A model generated the notes under the pieces. It was not told the DNA's origin. It ran no database searches and saw only the letters and a program-made list of their open reading frames with translations. Made by a program: the position numbers and the translations under genes. DNA of 64,000 nt from Onchidella celtica (Eukaryota; Mollusca; Gastropoda; Systellommatophora; Onchidiidae), in the NCBI GenBank assembly GCA_963931925.1, contig OZ007569.1, positions 21,855,162-21,919,161 of the forward strand, written 5' to 3'. Shown here piece after piece: positions 48,286 through 59,168 of this stretch (the stretch's first letter is position 1; the number at the start of each line of letters is the position of its first letter).

Positions 48286-48320
48286 TGATCTACCCAAGCC
48301 GTCGACTCACTTTTATACCA
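48286..48320 (-). promoter_or_regulatory. Predicted core promoter (TATA + Inr) of the INSM-like gene
   Basis: Reading the minus strand, TATAAAAG starts at 48317 and an initiator-like TCAGATA places its A at 48286, so TATA lies at about -31, the canonical spacing. A GC box (GGGGCGGG, minus, 48486-48479) and a GGCACGCG site resembling a Hes/E(spl) class C site (near 48465) lie upstream. This is a position-based inference; the 5' UTR could be interrupted by an unseen intron. Confidence 0.5.
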
Positions 48321-48919
48321 GCTTCACTTTGTTGTGATTCTATTTCCAACGCCTCACCCCTCATGGCATTCCTAGGCTCATAAATATGCATGTCTGCGCG
48401 TGCCGGCTTCTGACTCCTCCCCTCCTTGTGCTCACTCTGAGATCCGTCAGTGGTGAGTATCGCGTGCCACCAAATGTCCCGCCCCTCTTTCTATTGACAC
48501 GACTGTCAACACCGCGTACATACCGCTATCTCGCCCGCTGAATGACTTCACTGGCGCGTCCTAGAAAGCCGCTCCTGACAACTCCGTGAGGCCGAAAACA
48601 CACACACACACACACACATACCCACACACACGCATGCACGGACTCTCACGCACAAAGGCATGTGTGGTGACTGTGATATGACGAGTTTGGGGACGCTATG
48701 GGAATAGGACTCGGTTCAACTTCACCAAAGTAAACGCTTTGTCGTACGCGGAGCAATGGCGAGTTGAAGTGCCCCAACTGCTTAAGTCAAACCCAACTGA
48801 TTGGGTTTGAGTGATATTGGTTTTGAGTTGCTAGTGAATACAAGTGAAAGAATGACTGTGGCGAGTGCAGAGTACGACTGACTGAAAGTAATTAATGTAT
48901 AACCACCCATATTCGCGAT

Positions 48920-49156
48920 CCTTAGTTCGTGTTTGCCCAATCTCCATTTCTGAGAAACTGGGGTTCTTCAGCATGTAGAAGAGGTATAGCAAATGCACAC
49001 TTTGACACTTGTTTAAAATGCGTTGTAGCACTTATCAAGCTGTTTCACAATTCCGATTTATTCAACTCCCTATCGTAATAACTAAAGTCGCAAACGTTTG
49101 AGGCCGAATAACTCAATTGAGAAAAAAAACGGAGTTGGAACAAACAAGAAATAAGG
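48920..49156 (+). mobile_element. MITE A, copy 3, upstream of the INSM-like promoter
   Basis: Ends are CCTTAGTTCGTGTTTGCCCA and TTGGAACAAACAAGAAATAAGG-type sequence, inverted relative to each other. Lies about 600 bp upstream of the predicted INSM-like start site. Confidence 0.7.
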
Positions 49157-49559
49157 TCGCGAAAGTTTACGGGAGAGAGGCATATACTATTCTCTTGCAC
49201 TCCTTTTGTGCAAATTTCCATTTTATTATGACCAAAAAGAAACTATTAATTGTACAAAATTGAAGTCCACGTAGAGGGATAAGGGATAAATAGTTTAAGT
49301 AAGGATGCTAAATAAAGAGTGAATTTCACCAAGACTGGCATATACTGTCTTTTTCCGAAACACGGTGGCATAGCCAGTTGATAGCAGTGTAAGGCTAAGT
49401 AGTATGAAGACTGCAGGGCAAAACCAACATTGCATTATTTTGTAGAGCCCAGCAGGGTTGGACGCTTAAGAGAAAAATGAGCGTAAAATTGAAAGGAAGG
49501 CCACGAAGGAACAATAAAGGACGCGTACCTTTCTGCTTTGTCATAATCCACCTTTTAGA

Positions 49560-49870
49560 CTGGTCGGTGGAGCGCCGAATCCAGTCTATTTTGGTCTCAG
49601 TTTTAACCCTTTCAGTACCGACACAGCATTGCTGGGAATCCTTTGCTCCTCCATAAGTTGTGCGTTTTTGGTTCTCAATTCATAACTTTGAAATACTGAC
49701 GAATGTCATAATTCAGATTCACAGTGGCTCTCGTAAACGTTAATGAAAAACATATTTGCAAATATCGACAAGATTTCAGAAAATCCAGCTATCTCGGCTT
49801 TGGTAGACAAAGGGTTAAGTGTAAGATGTGGATTATAGAGTTGAACCGGATCTCGGGCACTGATGCAAAG
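49560..49870 (-). repeat. Dispersed repeat G, copy 4 (split by a piggyBac-like MITE)
   Basis: TGGTCTCAGTTTT left of the insert and GTGTAAGATGTGGATTATAG right of it are continuous in copy 3. Confidence 0.6.
49607..49814. mobile_element. piggyBac-like MITE inserted in repeat G
   Basis: 208 bp between TTAA copies (49603-49606, 49815-49818), with termini CCCTTTCAGTACCG and GGTAGACAAAGGG. A TTAA target plus CCC..GGG ends is the piggyBac signature. Removing insert and one TTAA gives the repeat G sequence at 44164 (one A aside). Confidence 0.75.
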
Positions 49871-50302
49871 CGGTAACTTTTGTCTGTCTCACTAGTTTAG
49901 GCTCGCCGAAACTGTCTTGAGACAGCTGGGGAAAAGAGAGAGACTTAAAACACTCTCAAAAGGGATGCAAAAACTGACTCCCCGCAATCTTTATTTCTGA
50001 CTGAAAACAAAAGAACAACAAAAAAACAAACAAAAAAAACCGGGGTAAATCGATGCTACTTTATCATAATATTATTTTATCAACACATTTGTATTCCAGA
50101 TAAATAATGTGCACACCAATTACATTAAAACTAACTGAAGTGTGCATCAAGTAAATTAAACGTAAAAGTAAAACTTATATTCAAAAAAGGCTCCAGTTTT
50201 TCCCTTAACAGATTCTAATCTGGCATCTCTGAAAGCCTGTTCGCGTAAAGCGTGTTGTGTTGTTGTTTTTTTCTGTGCGTACTTTTGGTGAGCATGGTTG
50301 TT

Positions 50303-50314
50303 GTTTTTTTGTTC
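50303..50314. repeat. LINE target-site duplication, left copy
   Basis: GTTTTTTTGTTC, identical to 53638-53649 across the LINE; marks the element's 3' boundary. Confidence 0.85.
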
Positions 50315-53300
50315 TACTACTACTATTTCCTGTTGCACCCACTGGTGCTTAGGGCAGCAACAAAGGATCTCCAGCCCTGTCTGTCCTGGGCCATCTTTGC
50401 GAGAGTTCCCCATGAGTGATTGAAGGATTTCATCTCTGCCTCGATTGTTCTCCGCCAGGTTGCCTTGGGTCTGCCTCGCTTGCGCCGTCCCTCCGGTGTC
50501 CACTGAAGTGCTGTTTTGGTTATAGAATTTGCTTCCTTTCGCAGCACGTGTCCAAGCCATCTCCATCGTCTCTTCGTGATGATGTTGGCTATTTCTTCTT
50601 GCTTGCATCGCCTTAGTAGTTCCTGATTAGAAATCTTGTTTGGCCAAAAGATGCGGAGAATCCTACGAAGACATGTGGTGTGGAAGGAAGACAACTTGGC
50701 GAGGTCACCTTCTGTCATTCGCCAACACTCTGATCCATACAGGAGTGTGGATAGGACACAGCTTTGGTACAGTCTGATCTTGGTGTTGATGCCGTATTGT
50801 GTCGATTTCCAGATGTTGCTCATACTTTGAAAGACAGCCCTTGCATTTCCCAGCCTACTTTGGATGTCCTCCTTTGTGCCACCCTCTGGTCTGATAATGC
50901 TACCAAGGTATTTAAATTTGTCCGTCGTGGTGAGGTTCTTGTCATCTACTTGCACTGGTGCTGGAGTGTCTACATTTAGGGTCATAATCTCTGTCTTCTT
51001 CTGGCTAATCCGAAGGCCTACCTTGCATCCAAAATTATGTAGTCTCTGCGTCTTATCTTGCATGTGTTGGTGACTATGTGACAATAGCGCAAGGTCATCC
51101 GCAAAGTCCAAATCCTCTAGGTTGTCGAAGAGTGTCCATCTGATGCCGCTTGGTGCATCCTCTGTAGTTTTCCGCATAATCCAGTCGATTACGAGGTTAA
51201 ACAAAATTGTTGACATCACACATCCTTGCCGTACACCAGTTTTCACTTCAAAGGATGCATCACTGTTTCCGACACTGCAACTGAAGTTCTTGTAAAAGCT
51301 TTTGATGAGTTCAACAAGCTTGCTGGGAATCCCATAGTGCCGAAGAATGCGCCATATACTCTCTCTGTGGATGCTGTCGAAGGCCTTTTCGAAGTCAACG
51401 AAGTTCACATAGAGCTGCCTTTGCCATTCTGAACACTGTTCTATGATGTTTCGGAGTGTGAAGATCTGGTCAATGCATCCTTTCCCCTTTCGGAATCCGG
51501 CCTGTTCCTTTCTCAGTGTCTTGTCCACAGCATCTGACATACGTTGCACAATGATCTTGGCAAGGATTTTGCTGGGTATAGAAAGGAGAGTGATACCACG
51601 CCAGTTGTTGCAATCGCTGAGTGCTCCTTTCTTGGGTATTTTCACTATTCTGCCTTCATTCCAGCTCTTTGGTACTGCTTCTGCTTCCCAGATAGCTGTG
51701 AACAGTGGCTGAAGGATGGTGGCTGACTGATCCGGATCTGCTTTGAACAGTTCTGCAGTCAAGTTGTCTTTTCCTGGGGCTTTGCTGTTTTTTAGGCTCT
51801 TTATTGCTGCTACTATCTCTTCTTTCTTTGGTGGATCTATGTTGATGTCAAGGTCTTCAGCAGCATCTTGTATTATTATTCTATCTTCAGGTGGTGGCCG
51901 GTTTAGTAATTCCTGAAAGTGCTCTGTCCAGCGTGTATCCTGTTCTCGTTCTGTAGTCAGTAGTTTCCCATTCTTGTCTTTGATTGGAACACTTGGTCTT
52001 CCACCGTACTTGCCACAAATGCGCTTAGTGATCTTGTGGAGCTTACCCTGTTCTCCTCTTGCTGCTGCCTCCTCCGCATCTGCCGCTAGCTGTTCCATGG
52101 CTTCTCGTTTATCTTTCTTTACTAGTCTCTTCACTTTCTTATTTAACTCTGTGTAGCTATGTTGGTACCTCTCTTTCAGCCTTTCCGATTTCACTTGTAG
52201 GAGTTTCTTTTTCATGACTTTCCTCTCCTCGATCACATCCCATGTTCTTTGTTGGATCCACTCCTTGCTTTTCCCTTTCTCATTAAATCCAAGGCAGGCT
52301 ACACTGCTCTCTGTGTACACTGTAGTTACTCTTTTCCACTCTGAATCGATTCCTCTTTCTTTAGGGTTGTTCTTATCAGACTCTCGTAGAGCCTGGAATC
52401 GGTTCTTGACTTGTATGTTGAAGGCATTTCTAACACTTGCATCTCTCAGTTTCTGAATATTAAGGTGTCTTTGCTTTGATGTCTTGATTCCGGTCTTGTT
52501 CAGTTTAATTTTGATAAGTGCTGCCACTAGATGGTGGTCGCTGGCTACGTCAGCTCCTCTTTTCACTTTCACATCTAGAAGGGATCGTCTCCACATACCG
52601 TTGATCATCAAATGGTCTATTTGGTTCTTGTCTCTTCCATTTGGAGAATTCCATGTGAGTTTGTGAATTTCTCTGTGTGTGAAAAGGGTCCCTCCGATGA
52701 CTAAGTTGTTCAAGGCACAAAAATCCACAAGCCTTTCTCCATTGTCATTCCTTGTTCCAGTTCCATGTTTTTCCCATTACTCTTTCATAATTTATATCAT
52801 CTTTACCTACCTTAGCATTGAGGTCTCCCATGACAATGATGAGATCATGCCGTGGCGTCATGTCCATTTCCCCCTGGAGTTGTTCATAAAAGTCGTCTTT
52901 GTCTGTGTTGTCGTTTTCGTTGGTTGGTGCATAACATTGGATGACAGTGATGTTTGTGTGTCGTCCTTTCATCCTCATCCTCATCAGTCTGCTATTGACT
53001 GGTTTCCACTCCAACAAGCATTTGTCCAGTCCTTTCTTTAGGATGATGGCTACTCCTTCATGATGTTGGTCATCCTCTCTTCCAGAGTAGAGAACGGTTT
53101 CTCCAGTGGATGTTTTGATCCTTCCAGATCCAGTCCATCTGCTCTCACTTACACCCAGGATGTGTAGGTTGTAGCGCCTCATCTCTGATGTTACTTGTGC
53201 TAACTTACCCGATTCATACATTGTTCTAACATTCCAGTATCCAATCCTGGTCTTGGTTTTGGCGGTGTTCAGTTCCTCCTTCATCCTGCTAGCAGTTTCC

Positions 53301-53637
53301 TTTCGGCTTTCACTACTTGCATTCATACGAGTCGCGAGGTACTCAGAAGGTCCATCACATCCAGAACGTTGGTTTTTCCATGTTGCTGTTTCCGTAACGA
53401 TTTTTGTTTCTCCAAGTAAGGTCACCCCAACAAGGATTTCAGGGTAGGGTTGTTAGCCCTACGCCCAACCCCCGAACCTGGAGGGCCGGTCTGTTCAAGC
53501 TTGTCTGGTCCTTCCCCCATGACCTGTCCAGCTTGCTTAAAGCTATCAGGGGCACGAGGCCTCCGCTGGCTTAGCTCCTGGGATCACTGGGACACGCAAG
53601 CCACTCCTCCACGTCAAGGCATGAACAATTGGAGCAG
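50315..53637 (-). mobile_element. Near full-length non-LTR retrotransposon (LINE) with endonuclease and reverse transcriptase
   Basis: A 3323-bp LINE on the minus strand flanked by a perfect 12-bp duplication, GTTTTTTTGTTC (50303-50314 and 53638-53649). A single ORF, plausibly starting at the ATG at 53326, would give about 1000 aa. The AP-endonuclease shows GYWNVRTM, VSESRWTG, QCYAPTNE, VMGDLNAKVG and SDHH. The reverse transcriptase shows [10 protein letters not shown] (motif A), TGVRQGC (motif B) and FADD (motif C), followed by a [12 protein letters not shown] tail region. One frame change near 52757-52768, where a run of five A (minus strand) appears one base too long, separates the endonuclease frame (about 53425-52745) from the RT frame (to 50323). 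The 3' end is a short TAGTAGTAG tail rather than poly(A). No RNase H or separate ORF1 was seen. Resembles RTE/Nimb-like single-ORF elements; the clade is unresolved. Confidence 0.93.
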
Positions 53638-53649
53638 GTTTTTTTGTTC
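53638..53649. repeat. LINE target-site duplication, right copy
   Basis: GTTTTTTTGTTC, identical to 50303-50314; marks the element's 5' boundary. Confidence 0.85.
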
Positions 53650-54363
53650 GAAAAGTATTATATCTCAGAAATACGCTTACTTGGGAACACCTACAATAAA
53701 AATAGAAGGAGCGATTTTTAGAAAACACACGCGTATTCATTGTATGGAAAAAAAAAAAAAAGCAGGCACAGAAAAAGCCATGAGAACACACGGACTTTTC
53801 GACGAAAAAAAAAAAAATGCTACGGTATAGTAACATTTGGCCGGCGCTGTAAATAAAATGAAAACACAGAAAAACCAGTACCATTTTGGCGGAGGGGGGT
53901 GTCCACATTTGAATGGTTATATTTTATGTCTAGCCAGTAGCAGGAATAATGAAGCTATTTATGAGGGAGACAGTTAACAACCTATGAAATTTTACGTTTT
54001 ATGCAGTGTGAGTTTCGGAGCACAAAGTGTATGTCATTTTTCATTGCCGTACAAGCTTTTCGAGAGTGTTTTTGCCGTATTTAAATTTATATGTTTCTGG
54101 TAGCATGATCAATAAAATTGTTTATATGGGAAACAGTTCACTGCAAATGAAAGTTAGATCGATGCTAATTCAATGTGAGTGTCGGGTCGTACAATATGCG
54201 TTATTTTTTTTATTTTGTTATTGTGGTGTAAGTTCTTTCTCAGTGTTTTAATGACGTGTGGGGTAATCTAGTGGTAACACTTGATTACTCTCAGCAGTTG
54301 TGCTTGAGTACTTTTGAGTCCTTTATGCGGTACTTTTGATGGAAAACAATGTAGAAGTCGAAT
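53650..54363. other. Intergenic, no gene seen
   Basis: AT-rich DNA between the LINE and the GA tract; A13 runs near 53749 and 53804. Confidence 0.45.
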
Positions 54364-54652
54364 GCTGAAGAGACAGGGAGAGAGGGAGAGAGAAACAGAG
54401 ACAAAATGAGAGAGAGAAAAAGAGAGAGATGGGAAAGGGAAAGAAGAGAATGAAGGGAGAAAGACAGAGAGGCGAGAAATGGAGAGAAGAAGAGAGAGGG
54501 GAGAGAAAGAAGGGGGAGAAAATGAGAGAGAGGGGGAGAGAAAATGAGAGAAAAGATAGAAAAACAGAATGAGTGTGAAAGAGAGAGAAAGAGAGAGGGG
54601 GAGAGAGAAGAAGAGAAAGAGAGAGACAGAGAGAAAAGAATAGGAAAATACC
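54364..54652. repeat. (GA)n-rich tract
   Basis: About 290 bp of GAGAGA/GGGAGA purines on the plus strand; open frames here are artefacts. Confidence 0.9.
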
Positions 54653-54924
54653 CCAAGACAGTTCAAGTGGCATGACACCTGATCCCCAAGGCGTTTGTCA
54701 CAGTTTAAACTAACAGGTCATTCAGCAGAAACAAACAATCAAATGAAGAAGAAGAAGAGACAAAACAAACAAAAAAAACAACAAAAAAAAACCGGACTAA
54801 ATTCATCTTATTGTATACTGAGACTGAATATTTGCCGGAATGTTGGATTCAAAAAATGATTATCTTTAAGTGCAAGCATTTATCAAGCCACTATCTCAAG
54901 TTTTCTGACGAAGTAAACACGAGT

Positions 54925-55097
54925 CCACGTCGCACTGAGTCAAGCAGGTTTTCTTTTAGATTTTGATGGATGAACAATGAAGTTAAACAGTGAGACTGAA
55001 ACAGGATCTGTCTCGATACTTGAATCAAAGAAAGTTCAAGTCTGAATCAAAGCCGACGCAAAGTAGACTTGACTCATTGAGCTACGAGTCTAACCAA
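54925..55097 (-). repeat. Dispersed repeat G, copy 5
   Basis: CGCACTGAGTCAAGCAGG, ACAGTGAGACTGAAACAGGA and AGTAGACTTGACTC correspond to repeat G with divergence. Confidence 0.5.
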
Positions 55098-55110
55098 GGT
55101 TATCATCATA

Positions 55111-55347
55111 TCGAGGGGTGCCTGCGTAAAGACTGTATCGCCAGTTTTGTAAATTGTACAGGAGAGCGATTTGAAAGTTTGACATGAAGTAACAAATGTC
55201 TGTTACGACCTTTAAATCCTCACCAATAATTAGGTCAATTAATTTGTTAATGAAATTCGCATCATGTCAAACTGCAGTACTTACGAAGGCGAAACAGAAC
55301 ACGCAAAAAAAAAAAAAAAATCGAAAATTTTCGCAGGTACCCCTCGA
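55111..55347. mobile_element. 237-bp element with 16-bp inverted repeats, related to 20726-20964
   Basis: Inverted repeats TCGAGGGGTGCCTGCG (55111-55126) and CGCAGGTACCCCTCGA (55332-55347), one mismatch. Shares TTTTGTAAATTGTACAGGAG near the same interior position and almost the same length as 20726-20964, yet has different termini. Confidence 0.75.
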
Positions 55348-55878
55348 CATTTTCTTAACAACGGACTTTTCCCCGTCTCAGTTCACTTCAGTCATCCATC
55401 CAGTGACAGCTATATCATTACTGCTCATATCTGCTTTATTAATGTTTCCACACTATAAGTGCATGGAAAATGGCTTGGCTTTATTATGTAGATTTTTTAG
55501 TAGATGACGGAAGAAAAAAATTATGATTTGATTCTATCCAGTGAAGCATAAAACCGTCTCGATAACACATTTTGTTACCGGAAGCAAGGACACACCCAGT
55601 GACTAAATAATGAGGGTGGTTTTCACTAGATTCAGTACAGGACAGCGCGCGTCATTGCGCACTAAAAGGGGCGCAAGTTTCAAGCCGGTGAATCTGAATT
55701 GAGGTGGTGGAAACAGCTGGGACGAGAAAAATGGTTCTACTAAGGATGTTTGTGTGTTGACTTGTATGTATGAGAAAGGTGAACAAAGGGTCAGTGTGCA
55801 CTTGTTGACTGGTAAAACGGGCTCCGAGGTATCGGTGATTCAGTATGTGACTTCGGCATCAACAGATCTCGACCCTGG

Positions 55879-56040
55879 TTCTTGTTTGTTCCAATTCCAT
55901 CTTTTGTATAACTTAGAAATTCGACGTTAAACTCTTGCAGCTTCAGTATTATGATACGGAATTAGAATAAATCGGAACTGCGAAACAGCTTGATTAGTGC
56001 CACAATGCAGTTTAAAACAAGCGTCAAAGTGGAAAGTATT
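55879..56040 (-). mobile_element. MITE A, copy 4 (truncated)
   Basis: Begins TTCTTGTTTGTTCCAATTCC; interior AAATTCGACGTTAAACTCTT and TAGTGCCACAATGCAGTTTA; far end missing. Confidence 0.65.
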
Positions 56041-56394
56041 TTTCCGTTCTATATAAATGAACCATTCTCAGATTTGTACACTGACTGGTAGTGAGTAAAT
56101 TTGTCTGTAAGTATGTAATTAGATGTAACTTTAGATGAAGAAGGTATCGTTCATAGATATTTTGAGTTTGACACTGACTGCCACAGCTGCTGTCCATTGT
56201 AATTATTTCCATGCTGGAAAATAGTTCAGTTATAAAATTTATATTAATCACGCCAATTACTGTGGGAATAAAGCTTCTGATATTATTATGTGTGCGTGTG
56301 TGTGTGCGCGTGAGCGTTTGTGTGTGTGTGGGTGGGTTCATTTGTATGTGATTGTGACTCTACACTTGTTCAAGTTTTCAAAAACAACCATTCT

Positions 56395-56745
56395 GCACAC
56401 CCATGGACCAATCAGGCGCCCCACATAGCATAACAAACAAGTTGCCAGCCAATGAGAGGACGAGTAAGGCACCGTACCGGCATTCCCCACGCGCGAGCGG
56501 CCGGCCGGGGGACATTCACATTGCATGCCGGTAAGGCACGAAGAGGAAGAACTCACGCGTCCCCCCAGCAACAATGGGACGCCAGTACTCACTCGCTCAC
56601 ACGAAACAAAACTCGGATAGCCGAGCTGTTAAGCGAAGGGCGTTATTTATAAATCACGTGACCGAAGCTACTCACGCGCCCTACCCCATTGTCACTCACG
56701 CTTAAAGGGGGTCGCGTGCCTAGGCTAATTTGCATACAGCTGCTC
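56395..56745. promoter_or_regulatory. CpG-rich block with CCAAT, TATA-like and POU/E-box motifs
   Basis: CCAATCAGG at about 56408, CCAATGAG near 56450, CpG-dense GCGCGAGCGGCCGGCC near 56490, TATTTATAAATCACGTGACC near 56643, and ATTTGCATACAGCTG at 56728-56742. It could be a promoter of an unseen neighbouring transcript or a distal element about 8 kb upstream of the INSM-like gene. Confidence 0.35.
56728..56742 (+). promoter_or_regulatory. POU octamer adjoining a CAGCTG E-box
   Basis: ATTTGCAT, one base, CAGCTG. Adjacent octamer and E-box sites are known as composite POU III/proneural bHLH elements in neural enhancers. A chance match is possible. Confidence 0.35.
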
Positions 56746-57990
56746 TTCTCCCCTCTCCTCTCCCACCCCGCAAAAATCACTATCGTGTCCTGACTTTCGT
56801 TAAATTTGGGAATAGCTTTATTTTTCTTGTCTTTTTTTTTCTCCGTTTCTTCCACGTTTTGGTTTTTAATTGTGTGCGGGGAAAAAAAAGCTGTAAATAT
56901 TCTTTATGTGTTTTGATTCTTGCGCTGAGGTTTTTTTTTTGGGGGGGGGGGGAACTTAGTCTCGTTGGGAATTGTGAAAAGGGGGGGGGGGTTACTGTCA
57001 TTGAAACATAGGGCACAAAATTGCCCGAACTGAGAAAGAATAGGGTGTGAGAGGTTGGGGAAGAGGGGGGAAGGGTGCGGAGCATTGTTGATAGATCGAT
57101 AATTGGCACAAAGAAAGAAAGAAAGAAAAGAAGAAGAAAGAAAAAACGCTAAAGAGAAAGAAGTACAAGTGGTAAACGGTGAGACTGAAACGCTGAAGGT
57201 GTGGGACACGAAATAAGAGTCAAACACACACGAACAACAAGTATAAAGAACGCCCGACACCAGCAGTGCGACTGAAATTGTTATTATTATAATTATAAAC
57301 AATGCGGCAAAAAGACAAGATTTTATTGTTTTCAGTCGAGGTTTGAATTTAGTATTTAAAAAATACGGGGGGGGGGGGCAAAAGATCCTTGGTGACAAAA
57401 AAATCTTAATCTTACCCTTAGAACGACAAGGTTCTAGCTCCACTTTTTGGCTGAACTGATCTACACGCTACTTCTACAGGGCTTCTCCATTGTGTGTCAA
57501 AGTATCAAGCGGTTCCGGTGTGTAATTTGTAAGTATTACGAAAAAAATTAAAAATTCTTTTTAAACTTCAGTCCTTGATAATTTCTCAAAAGAGTAAGGA
57601 AGGGAGTTAGAGCCTTGTCATTCTAAGAGAACGAAATGCGAAACTGTAAAAGTCGATCTTTAGGCTTTGAAAGTCTACTAGCCTTCCCTCTTGTACCTGA
57701 AAGAATGGTCTGTACTCTTTTGCGATTGCCCCTCTTTTGTTCAAATCTTTCTTTTTTTTTCAAGCTTTAGCTTTGCAAAGACGAGGCTGATGAACTAAAC
57801 TTTGATAGGGGGAGGCGGAAAGGAGAGAATAAAGCTAAAAACCACGTTTTGTCTGTGTGTGTGTGTGTGTTGTTTGTGTGTGTGTGTGTGTGTGTGTGGT
57901 CTTCCTTTCGGGGTGATTTTTTTTTTTTTTTTGCACTGTCCTTTCTTCCTGCCTTTTCTATCTTCTTGTGCCGCTCAAGCGTCGAAGTGA
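56746..57990. other. Intergenic, homopolymer-rich
   Basis: G runs at 56941-56952, 56981-56991 and 57367-57378, GT runs and T runs. A 179-residue minus frame across it is low complexity and unsupported. Confidence 0.45.
57857..57898. repeat. (GT)n microsatellite
   Basis: Two GT runs. Others of this type: 19149-19180, 22071-22090, 26938-26960, 56290-56330, 61078-61130; a (CA)n run at 48598-48640 and CATA-rich DNA at 62465-62545. Confidence 0.9.
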
Positions 57991-57998
57991 GATGCAGC

Positions 57999-58318
57999 CA
58001 GGGGCGGATTTAGACTAAGAGAGGCCCTAGGGTACTCTAGGCCTTTCCTATTCCCCCACCTTCACACGTAGAGGAAGCTGGAAGTGTTTTAAAAATAATT
58101 TGAGTGACGCCAGTGACAATTATAGGTGTTTAAACTTCCGCACTACGCAATTCTTTTTCAAAAGGACATAAGCTAGGAAATGTACAATTGACTTGTTCAG
58201 AAACTACAGTGCACTGTAAAATCATACTAATGTAAGGAAAGGCTACACATGTCACAAAATATCATGCAGATCCCCTCAATGCTGAGGCTTACCTAGCCTA
58301 ATGGTAAATTCGGCACTG
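57999..58318. mobile_element. hAT-like MITE, 320 bp
   Basis: Ends CAGGGGCGGATTTAGAC and (complement) CAGTGCCGAATTTAC, the hAT-type terminus. Flanked by 8-bp duplications GATGCAGC (57991-57998) and GATACAGC (58319-58326), one mismatch. Confidence 0.85.
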
Positions 58319-58717
58319 GATACAGCTTTCGGGAATGAGAATGAGGGGTAGTGTCTGCCACTGTTTGCACCAAGTGGCCAAATTGGGTTTTATTTGCACA
58401 GGAAAGTGTACGGGGGTGAGGGAAAAGGATTACGTTTTTACTCTTCGACTACAATAACCTGTTTGGTTGGCCAAGTGACCACAGTAACGTTTTTTTGGAA
58501 GCTGGCCACAAACTGGTCACACAAACAGGAAGAAAATAAAGTAACAATGATAAACTTAAAAGACAATTTGGCTTAAATAGGCATAATTTCTGTTTCCACA
58601 TACTTTTCTCAGCGTTAGGTTTCAGCAGTTCAAAAATTCAAAAATTGGGGCCTTCGTGATAATGTTAACTGACTTCATTAAAATAGCATGATGTCGCCAG
58701 TCTCTGCTTCATGTACT

Positions 58718-59168
58718 GGGCCAGAATAATACAGGGTCTAGATTGGCTGCCCGTCCAGAATAAACCGAAAATAGATCTGTCACTCGCAGTGGCGGGCATA
58801 TAATTCTGGGACCCTGAAGCTTGAACTGTTGTGGGGACCCTTCGCAACCAGCAACAATGGGGGCAACATCCAAAATTCACTCACTAAAAAGCAATTTTTC
58901 AGGGCCCCTCCGGGATTAGGGGCCCTGCAGCTTAAGCTTCATTAGTTTCATGGTAGGTCCGCCTTGGTTACTCGGCCAGGATAGTGTTAAAATAGATTGG
59001 CCACCCCGGCGAGAATGACATTGAAAATAGACTGGCCACTCGGCCAGATTCACCTCTGAAATTAGACTTTTCATGGCCACTCCAGGAAGTTAACCTCTGA
59101 AATCAGACTGCTAATCCGGCCAAAAATAAACTTAGGAATTAGATGACCCGCCAGGCCAGAATAACATT
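58718..59168. repeat. Degenerate ~45-bp minisatellite
   Basis: Units of GGCCACTCGGCCAGAAT, then (A)CCTCTGAAATTAGACT-like, split by the hAT-like MITE at 58787-58966. Confidence 0.65.
58787..58966. mobile_element. hAT-like MITE inserted in a minisatellite
   Basis: Ends CAGTGGCGGGC and (complement) CAAGGCGGACC; 8-bp flanks GTCACTCG (58779-58786) and GTTACTCG (58967-58974). The tandem array resumes on both sides. Confidence 0.8.

Noticed and set aside
50156-50608. 150-residue minus-strand frame
   Set aside because: Out-of-frame shadow of the LINE 3' end; the true frame ends at 50323.
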